A DNA stretch of 12,012 bases from Nostoc cf. edaphicum LEGE 07299 (lineage in GTDB: Bacteria; Cyanobacteriota; Cyanobacteriia; Cyanobacteriales; Nostocaceae), in NCBI RefSeq assembly GCF_015207245.1, contig NZ_JADEXF010000021.1, forward strand, positions 1-12,012. The letters are read 5' to 3'. Every line of letters starts with the position of its first letter. Position 1 is the stretch's first letter. Below are positions 1 through 6,964 of this stretch, one piece after another. The notes under the pieces are model-generated. The model saw nothing but the letters and a program-made list of their open reading frames with translations, ran no database searches and had not been told where the DNA came from. The position numbers and the translations under genes were made by a program.

Positions 1-154
1 GATAAAAATGCTGGGTTAGTTGATAAACAATGTAGATTGGCAAAAATAACTATTAATAAAAAATATTCCCTCTGCCTCCTGCTTTTGATTAATTAACAAC
101 TCTTCAGTAGGGGTGTGTTAGTGACAGGTGTATGAGCCTACAGCACGCTAGCGC

Positions 155-176
155 ATTCGGATTACGGATTACGAAT
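155..176. repeat. Short direct/inverted repeat (GGATTAC x2)
   Basis: Two tandem copies of GGATTAC lie between ATTCG and CGAAT arms. Similar 'attacggattacgaatta' strings are common in spacers of filamentous cyanobacteria. It sits just past the 3' end of the leftward MFS gene. I see no T-run and do not call it a terminator. Nothing else recognisable lies in 1-192. Confidence 0.45.
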
Positions 177-192
177 TAATATCAAATGCTTA

Positions 193-1476
193 CTACTCAG
201 GCAAAACATTAACTGAATCGTTACTGAAATTCTGTTCAAGATAGCGTGGATTGCTTACTCCCACTTGCAAAAGCAGTGCTGTAACTAATGCACCGATAGC
301 TGCTACTAAGAAGGTAGTTTTATAGTCAATATTCTCCACTATCCATCCACCTAGTAGAGGAGCAAGGATGCTGGCAGGGGCAATAAGGGTATTACCAAGA
401 CCAATATAGGCTGGTCGTTGGTGTTGGTTTCCAAACTCTAAGGTCATTACCGCAGCAATATTTTGCAGAGCTATCATACCTATTCCCTCTGCTATAAATA
501 CCAAGTAAAACCAGTTGGTATTTGATGCTAAACAAGCTAAAACCGAACTGAAAGCACAGGCTACACAACCAATTTGTAGAATCAACTTGCAACCGGTGCG
601 ATCGCCTAACCAACCCAAAACCAATCCAGCAATAGTTTGTGTGAGCATCAATAGAGTCGTAATGAACCCAATGGATGCTTCTCCCATCCCATATTGATGT
701 ACGGCATAGAGTGTATAGAAGGGAAGTGGCATCAGTGCTAACTGTGAGATCATACGTGCGATCACAAAGCAACGGAAATTCTCATCAGAGCGGAGAATCA
801 CAATCAGACTGTCCCAAAATTCACGTCTACTTTCAAAGGCTGATGGTGTGATGCTTACTGGCTCTCGTGTTTTAGACATAAAAAACCAAGATAGAGCCAT
901 TGCAAAACTGGCACACAAAAAACACAGAGCAAAGTTAAATGGTTGAGCAATTTCCTTAAGCAGTAAACCAGCGATCGCAGCACCACAAACACTCATCAGA
1001 TTACCAGATGCTGATAAAGTACCGTAAAAAATACCAAGCTTTTTGGAGGGAACAATTTTAGCAACCATACTTTGCCAAGCAGTAGCGCTAAACCCACCGC
1101 CTAGTCCTTGCCAAATGAGTATGGCAAATGTCAACAGTAAGATAGTTTGGTGATTGAATTTTAGTTGTAACAAAGCCACCAATGCTAATCCCAAAAATGG
1201 AAGCTTCTGATGAATTGTCAATAACATTACAGTTGGTTTGTAACACTGTAGACGAGCTACTTTACTAGCTGTTAATAGCTGAGGTAGTTGCCAGCCTAAG
1301 CGTGGAATAGCTGGGATCAGACCGATGAGTAATGCAGAATCAGTAAGAGTACTAACAAATAAAGGAAGAATCGTGAAAAATGAAGCAAAACCACTCCCAA
1401 AACCAAAAAATCCACTTTCAATAACATTGACAGTAAAATTATGGCGAAGGTTTTTTTGAATTTCAGAATTAAGCAT
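193..1476 (-). CDS. MFS transporter (probable exporter), 12 TM
   Basis: This 427-residue polytopic membrane protein is of the size and hydrophobic pattern of a 12-helix major facilitator superfamily carrier, acting in the cytoplasmic membrane. Hydrophobic segments run through both halves (for example about 22-43, 93-123, 178-200, 322-345 and 386-405). The loop between helices 8 and 9 carries an MFS motif A-like sequence, GWLGDRTGCKL (288-298); the matching loop in the first half (about 64-81) is divergent. A 'GGGFSATAWQSMVAKIVP' segment (126-143) is typical of the uncharacterised MFS exporters of bacteria. The substrate cannot be read from sequence; drug or metabolite efflux is the family's default. 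The ATG at 1476 has no clear Shine-Dalgarno sequence. The gene stands alone, and its upstream region contains three GGTGATTT elements that may be operators. Confidence 0.88.
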   Translation of the reverse strand: MLNSEIQKNLRHNFTVNVIESGFFGFGSGFASFFTILPLFVSTLTDSALLIGLIPAIPRLGWQLPQLLTASKVARLQCYKPTVMLLTIHQKLPFLGLALVALLQLKFNHQTILLLTFAILIWQGLGGGFSATAWQSMVAKIVPSKKLGIFYGTLSASGNLMSVCGAAIAGLLLKEIAQPFNFALCFLCASFAMALSWFFMSKTREPVSITPSAFESRREFWDSLIVILRSDENFRCFVIARMISQLALMPLPFYTLYAVHQYGMGEASIGFITTLLMLTQTIAGLVLGWLGDRTGCKLILQIGCVACAFSSVLACLASNTNWFYLVFIAEGIGMIALQNIAAVMTLEFGNQHQRPAYIGLGNTLIAPASILAPLLGGWIVENIDYKTTFLVAAIGALVTALLLQVGVSNPRYLEQNFSNDSVNVLPE

Positions 1477-1494
1477 TTTTATAGATATTACAAG

Positions 1495-1638
1495 TTAGGT
1501 GATTTATTCTGTTTTGGGGAAACTCAGGCTGCATTTTAAGCAGGTTTATCTTCTTTTTGTAGATACTTAGAAATCACCTAAGTACACACAAAAACCTGAG
1601 TTCCATAGATTGTTCCCAAATGTTGTACTTAAATCACC
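1495..1638. promoter_or_regulatory. Three GGTGATTT elements upstream of the MFS gene
   Basis: TTAGGTGATTT occurs on the + strand at 1495-1505, and its exact 11-bp inverse AAATCACCTAA at 1571-1581. AAATCACC recurs at 1631-1638. On the minus strand the two distal copies read GGTGATTT-CT-AAGTA and GGTGATTT-AAGTA, so they form a direct repeat. All lie 20-165 bp upstream of the leftward MFS start. They may be binding sites for a regulator of that gene. This is inference from repetition alone. Confidence 0.35.
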
Positions 1639-1825
1639 GTTGAAAAATATTTTTGTAAAATATCCCTATTTTTAATGGTGAGCCTTACTGCAAAGGAGTT
1701 TAGGTTAGTGGCAAGTGTAGGTTAGCTTTGAAGTTGTAAGTCTGTGGTGCGTGATTGGTAAGCAGTGTAGATTATGCCAAAGCTCACGCCTATTAATCAT
1801 AGAGATTGACTTGACAATAAAATAG

Positions 1826-1863
1826 CGAAAGCATAGGCGTAGTTCGTTGTAGACATCGCCCAA
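1826..1863. repeat. Degenerate cyanobacterial palindromic repeat
   Basis: Read on the minus strand this is GGGCGATGTCTACAACGAAC followed by TACGCCTATGC. It is a decayed form of the dispersed repeat GGCGATG-YCTACG-RCGGGCTACGCC found in Nostoc-type genomes. A related, better-preserved copy lies at 9023-9076. The repeat accounts for part of a minus-strand open frame (1797-2024), which I therefore do not call a gene. Confidence 0.6.
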
Positions 1864-2047
1864 AAGGTATTGATAAAGGTTGATTTGAAACTGGACTCTT
1901 TGGATTGAGTCGAAGGAAAACTGGAAGTGTGTTTATTAGTCTGTTGACCTACAGGATTGTCGTGAGTTAAAAATTTATAGTTGATGGTTTTGAACAGCAT
2001 GAGAACTACATTCATACTGGCCATGTTTTACAAAAAAATAAATCTAT

Positions 2048-3619
2048 ATGCATAGACGAGCGCCCTTATCTTTGTTTTTAGGAGTATTAACGAGTTCTAG
2101 CTGTTTTATCTTTAGTGTAGTAGCCCAAGTCCCATCTAATTCGCAGCAGTCCTCGACTCGGAGTGAAGCTGAAACTGCTAGTTGGTTTGAAGCTCATCGC
2201 AAGCAGCCAGCCGCTTTACGAGCATTTGTACAGCGAATGCCGAAGGGAGGAGATATCCACAGTCATCTAAGCGGGGCTGTGTACGCAGAAAAATATCTGG
2301 AGTGGGCTGCCATCGATGGGTATTGTGTGAATCCAAAGATGGGGGCTTTAGTTGAACCTAAGGCTTGCGGTCAGGACAGTAGCTATTTTCCAGCCTCAGA
2401 ATTGTTAAACCGAACATCTGTTTATGATTCCCTAATAAATCGTTGGTCTACTCGTAACCTCCAATTTGCTGGAAAATCCGGACACGATCAATTTTTTGAG
2501 GCTTTTAGTGGTTTTGGGCCAATATCAGATTCTATGAGCCGTCGGGATGATATGGTCGCGTCAGTAGCAAATCGGGCAGCTTCGCAGCATATTACCTATC
2601 TAGAGTTAATGCTTACCGTTCAGGGCAGTGAGGTTCGACAGCTAGGGCGTGAAGTTGGTTGGAATAAAGATTTGCAAGAGATGCACCGTCAATTGCTCAA
2701 ACGAGGATTAACTAAGCTAGTGACACTCGGCAACCAGCAATTTACACAGTTGGAGCGCGAAGTTTCAAAAACACTCGGTTGCGGCACTCCATCGGCACAG
2801 CCTGGGTGTGCAGTGACGGTGCGCTATTTGCAGCAAACAACAAGAACAAAGTCGCCCGTTGAAGTGTTTGCTCAGTTAGCTTATGCCTTTGCATTAGATT
2901 CATCGGATTCGCGGGTAGTTGGCATCAATCTTGTCGCCCCAGAAGACAACCCGATTGCACTGCGCGACTACACCCTACAAATGCAAATGCTGCAATTTTT
3001 TAAACGCCAATATCCCAATGTCAAGGTCGCGCTCCATGCCGGAGAGTTAACCCTGGGGTTGGTTCCGACCGAGGATTTACGTTTTCATATTCGGCAAGCT
3101 GTAGAAGTGGCACAGGCATCTCGCATCGGACATGGCGTTGATATTTTTTTTGAGGAGCGTCCTTTCGAGTTGATGGAGCAAATGCGGCGACGCGGCGTGT
3201 TGGTCGAAATCTGCCTGACCAGTAATGAGGTCATTTTGAATGTCCAGGGAGATCAGCATCCTTTTAGGGAGTATTGGAAGGCTGGAGTACCAATGACTCT
3301 TGCTTCCGATGATGAAGGCATTTCCCGCATCGATTTGAGTCATGAGTATTTGTTAGCAGCAACGAGATATGGGCTGAGATATAAAGACCTCAAGCGACTG
3401 GCTCGTAATGGCTTAGAATATAGTTTCGCTTCGGGAAATAGTCTCTGGAAGTCGCCTGAGTTTAAGACAATGGTTCCAGCTTGTGCAAGCGATACCCCTG
3501 GTGAAACCTCTGTTTCTCAAGGGTGCAGTGCTTTTTTGAACAAAAGCGATCGCGCGCGGATTCAATGGCAGCTAGAATCGGAATTTGCTAGGTTTGAGTC
3601 ATTGCAGAACTGGCTTTGA
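2048..3619 (+). CDS. Exported adenosine deaminase-family metal hydrolase
   Basis: This protein would deaminate adenosine, deoxyadenosine or a related purine nucleoside using a single zinc ion, outside the cytoplasm. The 523-residue product begins with basic MHRR and a hydrophobic stretch ending SVVA, a plausible signal peptidase I site near residue 26. The mature part has the full catalytic set of the amidohydrolase-fold adenosine deaminases: DIHSH (69-73, Zn ligands H71 and H73), HAGEL (330-334, Zn ligand H330 and acid E333), RIGHG (359-363, H362) and SDDEG (420-424, D421/D422). It is longer than cytosolic ADA (about 330-350 residues), with insertions near 95-140 and 235-265, and is closer in size to secreted ADGF/ADA2-like enzymes. 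The mature part has cysteines at 93, 107, 245, 254, 389, 479 and 493, which would allow disulfides. No Shine-Dalgarno is visible before ATG 2048. The gene stands alone and looks richer in G+C than its surroundings, which may mean transfer. The exact nucleoside is unproven. Confidence 0.9.
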   Translation: MHRRAPLSLFLGVLTSSSCFIFSVVAQVPSNSQQSSTRSEAETASWFEAHRKQPAALRAFVQRMPKGGDIHSHLSGAVYAEKYLEWAAIDGYCVNPKMGALVEPKACGQDSSYFPASELLNRTSVYDSLINRWSTRNLQFAGKSGHDQFFEAFSGFGPISDSMSRRDDMVASVANRAASQHITYLELMLTVQGSEVRQLGREVGWNKDLQEMHRQLLKRGLTKLVTLGNQQFTQLEREVSKTLGCGTPSAQPGCAVTVRYLQQTTRTKSPVEVFAQLAYAFALDSSDSRVVGINLVAPEDNPIALRDYTLQMQMLQFFKRQYPNVKVALHAGELTLGLVPTEDLRFHIRQAVEVAQASRIGHGVDIFFEERPFELMEQMRRRGVLVEICLTSNEVILNVQGDQHPFREYWKAGVPMTLASDDEGISRIDLSHEYLLAATRYGLRYKDLKRLARNGLEYSFASGNSLWKSPEFKTMVPACASDTPGETSVSQGCSAFLNKSDRARIQWQLESEFARFESLQNWL

Positions 3620-3710
3620 TTGACTTTCACGAAAAATGTAGAGCAACGAATTGTTTGACCGCAGCGACAAATTAGAAGTTAAGTTTTTCATACCTGCAAG
3701 CTTTACTGCA

Positions 3711-3764
3711 AACAATACTTTTGCCAAACTTTTTCTAGGCACTTATTTTGGCAAAGGTATTGTT
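3711..3764. terminator. 18-bp stem-loop, possible terminator of the deaminase gene
   Basis: AACAATACTTTTGCCAAA (3711-3728) pairs with TTTGGCAAAGGTATTGTT (3747-3764) at 17 of 18 positions, the mismatch being a G-U pair in RNA; the loop is 18 nt. It begins about 90 bp after the deaminase stop. Only an AT-rich tail follows, with no clean T-run, so it could be an intrinsic terminator, an mRNA-stabilising hairpin or a repeat element. Confidence 0.45.
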
Positions 3765-3844
3765 AATTTAGTGTATTTTCTCGATTCTATATTGATTCCC
3801 CTCTTATAGCTTTGTCTATACAGGATACAGACAAAAACACGCAA

Positions 3845-3868
3845 AAAATTTGAGGAATTTGTGAGGAA
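3845..3868 (+). promoter_or_regulatory. Tandem TGAGGAA-N4-TGAGGAA site, copy 1
   Basis: Two TGAGGAA heptamers (3851-3857 and 3862-3868) repeat with an 11-bp period, one turn of the helix. The 24-bp block matches the minus-strand sequence at 8930-8953 at 23 of 24 positions. It lies about 213 bp upstream of the DUF4327 gene and in the same orientation. An 11-bp period is usual for OmpR/PhoB-family response-regulator sites, but the binder here is unknown. Confidence 0.45.
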
Positions 3869-3986
3869 GTGCAAGATTATCTCTTCAGTTTCATAGGACT
3901 AATAAAGGCAGTAGTTTAAGTAAAAAATTATACTTTTAAAGTCAAGATTGTCTAGGAATAAACTTATGTATCATTATTATCTTTTT

Positions 3987-4003
3987 CACAATTTCCTCAA
4001 ATT
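3987..4003 (-). promoter_or_regulatory. Inverted partial copy of the TGAGGAA site
   Basis: On the minus strand AATTTGAGGAAATTGTG matches the start of the block at 3847-3863 at 16 of 17 positions. The second heptamer has decayed to TGAAAAA, still with an 11-bp period. Together with the copy at 3845-3868 it brackets about 120 bp that probably contains the DUF4327 promoter. Confidence 0.4.
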
Positions 4004-4080
4004 CTTTTGGTAAGTTTAAGGTAAAGCCAAAGCATGAATTGTTCTGGTTTTGCAGAACTTAAATAGCTGGGAGAAGAGTT

Positions 4081-4302
4081 ATGGATATTGCTGTCAAATA
4101 TGACCTAGAAGTTATTAAAGAAGAAGCGCGCCAACTTATTCACAAAGGACTTGTAAGACGTAACCAGCCAATTTATGCTTTGTGTCAGTACATTCCTGGT
4201 CGAGATTGGATTTGTGTTGAGCTTGAGCTAGAAGAAAACGACTTTTTACTTAGAGATAAAATTATCGATCTGTTAGGTCGTGAAGACTGGATTGAAGATT
4301 GA
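4081..4302 (+). CDS. DUF4327 family protein, cyanobacterial
   Basis: This 73-residue soluble acidic protein has no known function. From memory it fits the cyanobacteria-restricted DUF4327 family, which has about 70 residues and the conserved core 'ARQLxxxGxVxRxQPIYxLCQYIPxRxWxCVExELExNDFLLRDxIxDLxG', seen here at residues 16-66. There is no signal peptide or membrane segment. A good Shine-Dalgarno GGGAG (4069-4073) sits 7 nt before ATG, which supports the start. The gene stands alone. Its long upstream region carries two TGAGGAA elements (3845-3868 and, inverted, 3987-4003), suggesting specific transcriptional control. The family assignment is recalled, not searched. Confidence 0.8.
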   Translation: MDIAVKYDLEVIKEEARQLIHKGLVRRNQPIYALCQYIPGRDWICVELELEENDFLLRDKIIDLLGREDWIED

Positions 4303-4413
4303 AACAAAAGTGTAATGCTAAAAATGTCACAGTGTTGCTTTGAACCACATCTGTGTTATGAACGCAAGCCCTTGCGCCTTTACCACGTGGTCTATTTACC
4401 TGAAAATAGCTGT

Positions 4414-4530
4414 AAATCTACCGCTGCCGTTGGTTTCGACTTCGCTCAACCAACTAAAGAATCGAGAGTTGAACGAAGCGATGCACTGAGCGTAGTCGAA
4501 GTGTCGAAACTCGTCAACCTAGGTAGATTT
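4414..4530. repeat. Nested palindromic repeat element, about 117 bp
   Basis: An outer stem AAATCTACC (4414-4422) / GGTAGATTT (4522-4530) encloses an inner hairpin GTTGGTT (4429-4435) / AACCAAC (4448-4454). It also encloses TTCGACTTCGCTCA and TGAGCGTAGTCGAAGTGTCG strings, which are partly complementary. 'GAGCGNAGTCGAAGTG' is a very common dispersed repeat in filamentous cyanobacteria. The right arm runs into T6, so the structure may also stop transcription from the DUF4327 gene. An 80-codon + strand open frame through this block (4315-4557) is explained by the repeat. Confidence 0.6.
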
Positions 4531-4587
4531 TTTGTCAGAAATCACTTTAGATGTTGAAGATGTGATTTAGAAGCCGCTTTGAAGTCT

Positions 4588-4605
4588 GCGGTTGATTTTA
4601 ACCGC
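4588..4605. repeat. Small hairpin GCGGTT/AACCGC
   Basis: GCGGTT (4588-4593) and AACCGC (4600-4605) form a perfect 6-bp stem with a 6-nt loop. It lies about 60 bp beyond the 3' end of the leftward DUF6632-like gene. There is no T-run on either strand, so its role is open. Confidence 0.4.
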
Positions 4606-4663
4606 GTTATGCTAGCTTTACGAATTTTCCTCTATCCACTGCATTTGATTTATTATGCCGCGC

Positions 4664-5044
4664 TCACTCATGCACTGGCGCTACTTCGCGTGATGCAAAG
4701 AAACCAAGGACAATTGCTACCAAAATCAATGCTGGAACATCGCCGAAGAGGTGTCCACGTTCCACAGGGTCAATCACTGCGTGTACCGCCATGATCAGCC
4801 CATGAACAAAACTCGACCAGACGGTGAACCAGATTAAACTGAGATGCGCTTCTGGTTTTCGAGAAGCCCATAGTAAAAAGACACCGAGCGTCGCATAAAC
4901 ACCAACGATCATCTGTTCATATTCGTATTGACCTGGTTGCCATGACCAACCCGATGGCCATATCTTCATCAAAGGATAGACCAGGAGAAAAGCAATTCCA
5001 ACAACAACAAGGGCAATTTGCAAGTACCGATGCTGCTCATCCAT
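4664..5044 (-). CDS. Four-helix membrane protein, DUF6632-like
   Basis: This is a small integral membrane protein of unknown function. With the start chosen it has 126 residues and four hydrophobic segments at about 8-26, 44-61, 68-90 and 102-117. Conserved-looking stretches are EQMIVGVYATLGVFLL (43-58), FTVWSSFVHG (73-82) and MAVHAV (85-90); this layout is what I recall for DUF6632. The open frame extends upstream to 5125. I prefer the ATG at 5044 because GAGG lies 8 nt before it and the extra 27 residues would break the usual N-terminus. The gene stands alone. Family name comes from memory and is moderately sure; the membrane topology is well supported. Confidence 0.72.
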   Translation of the reverse strand: MDEQHRYLQIALVVVGIAFLLVYPLMKIWPSGWSWQPGQYEYEQMIVGVYATLGVFLLWASRKPEAHLSLIWFTVWSSFVHGLIMAVHAVIDPVERGHLFGDVPALILVAIVLGFFASREVAPVHE

Positions 5045-5085
5045 TACTCCAACCTCACAGTATTTTTCCAGGGTAGTTTCTACTA

Positions 5086-5289
5086 ATGGAATACCTACTT
5101 GTAATAATATTCTTGCTAGTGACACTTCAACTTAGGAGTGTTAAAAATCTTGATGTTCCTCGTGTTTTAAAGTTGATCCAACGCTGCATCGTCCCTAATG
5201 CTTATTTGTTACTCGTTATGCCGTCTGTGTATACTGAAGAAAATATCGAAAAGATTCAAGCTGAGATAGTGGCTTCCAATACGGTTTAG
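5086..5289 (+). CDS. Doubtful small ORF, possibly a gene remnant
   Basis: This 67-codon frame starts with a hydrophobic stretch (residues 1-16) and ends in a charged helix (YTEENIEKIQAEIVAS). The middle, 'VLKLIQRCIVPNAYLLLVM', faintly recalls the strand-4 region of SAM-dependent O-methyltransferases, but I see no other motif and would not assign it. No ribosome binding site precedes the ATG, which overlaps the rejected upstream extension of the minus-strand membrane protein gene. It may be chance or a leftover fragment. Confidence 0.2.
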   Translation: MEYLLVIIFLLVTLQLRSVKNLDVPRVLKLIQRCIVPNAYLLLVMPSVYTEENIEKIQAEIVASNTV

Positions 5290-5443
5290 GAAAAGGGAAA
5301 AAGGTGAATTCATTCAAACCTTTACCCCTTACGCGAAAAACGCAATGTATTTATTTGGCTTAATTGCTGCTTAACCAGAACTTGCGCGTGGAGGAATCCG
5401 CTTGCGTCAATTTCCCCCCCACAGATTGCGGGAACTAAACTTC

Positions 5444-6286
5444 TCACACAACCTCCATGATTGGATGCAAATTGTATGATTCAACAGGATAGTTGGTAAT
5501 AAACAGTTCCTTGCCTTTGTCTGCCTTCTGCTGTTTGTAGTTGTTCATCCCGTATTGCAACTCCCATTCATAAATGTAGGCAAAAGAAAAGTGATGCCGC
5601 ACTTGTTCACAGTTATCGTAAGTGATCAACCATTTGTGTGAACACTCCGACATCAGTTTGGCAAAGCGAGAATGGTCAAAACAGGTATGCAAATCACCTT
5701 TCTTACCATAAAGCTTAGATTTAGTCTTGCTGAGATAAGGTGGATCTAGAAAGATAAATACATCTTCTCCCGGTTCGGTAAGTAGGGTGCTGTAGTCGAA
5801 GTTACTCACACGGGTATTAACAAAGCAACCATTCAAAGCCGCTAGTCGCTCAATCGAAGAGTCTGTAAACCGACCTTTGAAGGAAGCACTACTATAACCG
5901 CCACTCTCAATGGTTCCTGAAAAGCTGATCCGGTTAAGAACAAAGAACCGTACACCCCGCTCTAGTGGACTCATGGTACTCGTATCTGCGACGGCGAGAG
6001 ATTTAAATAAGGCACGTCCATCTGTTGTCTGATTTTTTACTTTCCAGACTGACTCAACTAGCTTTGGTAGATTGGTTTTGACTTGATGCCAGAAGTAGTA
6101 GAGTTCAAGGTTTAGATCATTGACCCAGCAAGGCATACTGGGGTACTTCTGTAAAACATGAAAAAATACAGAACCACCGCCAACAAAAGGTTCACGAAAT
6201 TCCTTAAATGTAGGAGGTAGATAGTGAGCAATCTGAGGAATTGCCTTCTGCTTTCCGCCGGGATAACGTAATGGACTTTTAAACAT
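5444..6286 (-). CDS. D12-class adenine-N6 DNA methyltransferase (Dam-like)
   Basis: This enzyme transfers a methyl group from S-adenosylmethionine to adenine N6 in a specific DNA sequence. The 280-residue length is normal for the class. The motifs are in D12 order: SPLRYPGGK (4-12, motif X), FREPFVGGGSVFF (30-42, motif I, SAM binding), ND (56-57) and the catalytic DPPY (181-184, motif IV). TYDNC (222-226) follows, as often in this class. The 'FKGRFTDSSIERL' segment (136-148) also fits this class. The recognition sequence cannot be read from the protein; GATC is only one option. The start ATG 6286 overlaps the end of the upstream 91-codon frame by 8 bp, so translation is probably coupled. The gene appears intact. 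Because the presumed partner nuclease is truncated, it is likely now an orphan methyltransferase. It lies in the longest HIP1-free stretch of the window (3554-7475). Confidence 0.92.
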   Translation of the reverse strand: MFKSPLRYPGGKQKAIPQIAHYLPPTFKEFREPFVGGGSVFFHVLQKYPSMPCWVNDLNLELYYFWHQVKTNLPKLVESVWKVKNQTTDGRALFKSLAVADTSTMSPLERGVRFFVLNRISFSGTIESGGYSSASFKGRFTDSSIERLAALNGCFVNTRVSNFDYSTLLTEPGEDVFIFLDPPYLSKTKSKLYGKKGDLHTCFDHSRFAKLMSECSHKWLITYDNCEQVRHHFSFAYIYEWELQYGMNNYKQQKADKGKELFITNYPVESYNLHPIMEVV

Positions 6287-6554
6287 ACTTATTCTGATCT
6301 GGTAGTCGATCTATCGTGATTGATGGTTGCTTGGACAAATGAAATTGAGGATTCAACCACAGTAGCAGCAGCGCATTAGCCGCTAGTCTCAATTCATTTA
6401 AGAGTAATAAATTTAACTCTGTTAACTTGCTGACATCTCTAAGTTGAGCATTGTTAGCTCTAATTGTCAGGCTGACCTCTGGGTAAGTTCTAATTATTAC
6501 TTCCGTTATCAGGTACTCTAATACACGACCATGCAGGTTTGAACGGGGTGTCAT
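6279..6554 (-). pseudogene. Truncated type II restriction endonuclease (N-terminal part)
   Basis: This 91-codon frame sits directly upstream of the methyltransferase. The opening 'NLHGRVLEYLI' (6-16) and the segment 'ITIDRLPDQ' (79-87) resemble the N-terminal region of some type II restriction enzymes (HaeIII-like, recalled from memory). In those proteins a similar R-L-P-D string just precedes the GD-x-x-D(I/V)-type catalytic core. Here the frame stops four codons after RLPDQ, inside the methyltransferase start, so the nuclease core is absent. The simplest reading is a deletion that removed the catalytic part and fused the remnant to the methylase start. It could instead be a complete small protein of unknown function that accompanies the methylase. 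No Shine-Dalgarno is evident before its ATG, but a palindrome lies 4 bp upstream. Confidence 0.5.
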
Positions 6555-6557
6555 ATT

Positions 6558-6581
6558 TGTGGAACATTATGTTTTTCCACA
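6558..6581. promoter_or_regulatory. Palindrome just upstream of the restriction remnant
   Basis: TGTGGAA (6558-6564) and TTCCACA (6575-6581) form a perfect 7-bp inverted repeat with a 10-nt spacer. It begins 4 bp before the ATG of the leftward ORF ending at 6554. At this position it could be an operator or a translation-blocking hairpin for the methyltransferase unit. No controller protein gene is visible nearby. Confidence 0.3.
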
Positions 6582-6852
6582 GAGTAACCGATGACCTGTC
6601 AAAGTAATGTGATTTGAAAGCTTCGTAAAATTACACGAAATCAGACGCAGTGATTATGTAATTTTTATTACTTTTTCTGCTGTACTTCTAGGTGATACAG
6701 CCTGTTTATGGTTGCAGAACGCCCTCATGTTTGCAGGTATGCTCCTCAGCAAACGCATAAATTTACGCATCAAAATCAATCGGCTTTTGGAATAGATGGA
6801 AATATTCTAAATGAGGTTTGGCGAGAGTGATTATTTTAGGCAGGCAATAGGC

Positions 6853-6868
6853 ACAAAAGTTCTTTTGT
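6853..6868. promoter_or_regulatory. 16-bp palindrome upstream of the rhodanese gene
   Basis: ACAAAAG (6853-6859) and CTTTTGT (6862-6868) are perfect arms around TT. Its centre is 44 bp from that of the second palindrome at 6894-6915, about four helical turns, so both would face the same side of the DNA. Possible operator for the sulfurtransferase gene. Confidence 0.35.
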
Positions 6869-6893
6869 AACATTCAACATTCATTCTTCTGTA

Positions 6894-6915
6894 ATTTGCA
6901 TTTCAAAATGCAAAT
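6894..6915. promoter_or_regulatory. 22-bp palindrome upstream of the rhodanese gene
   Basis: ATTTGCATTT (6894-6903) and AAATGCAAAT (6906-6915) are perfect 10-bp arms around CA. The 2-nt loop cannot form a good RNA hairpin without opening base pairs, so a dimeric DNA-binding protein site is more likely. It ends 49 bp before the GTG start. The regulator is unknown. Confidence 0.4.
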
Positions 6916-6964
6916 CTACCAAGGGCGATAATGCCTAATGGTACAATAACAGAAGCATGAAAGC

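Noticed and set aside
1811..1816. TTGACA as a promoter for the deaminase gene
   Set aside because: No -10-like hexamer follows at 16-18 bp and it is more than 230 bp from the start codon.
1797..2024. 75-codon minus-strand ORF upstream of the deaminase gene
   Set aside because: Its C-terminal part is the translation of a degenerate palindromic repeat (1826-1863), it has no ribosome site, and the composition is not protein-like.
4315..4557. 80-codon + strand ORF after the DUF4327 gene
   Set aside because: The central part encodes the common dispersed repeat with GAGCGTAGTCGAAGTG and nested hairpins, and there is no Shine-Dalgarno.
4579..4794. 71-codon + strand ORF
   Set aside because: It runs antisense through the well-supported four-helix membrane protein gene and has no motif of its own.
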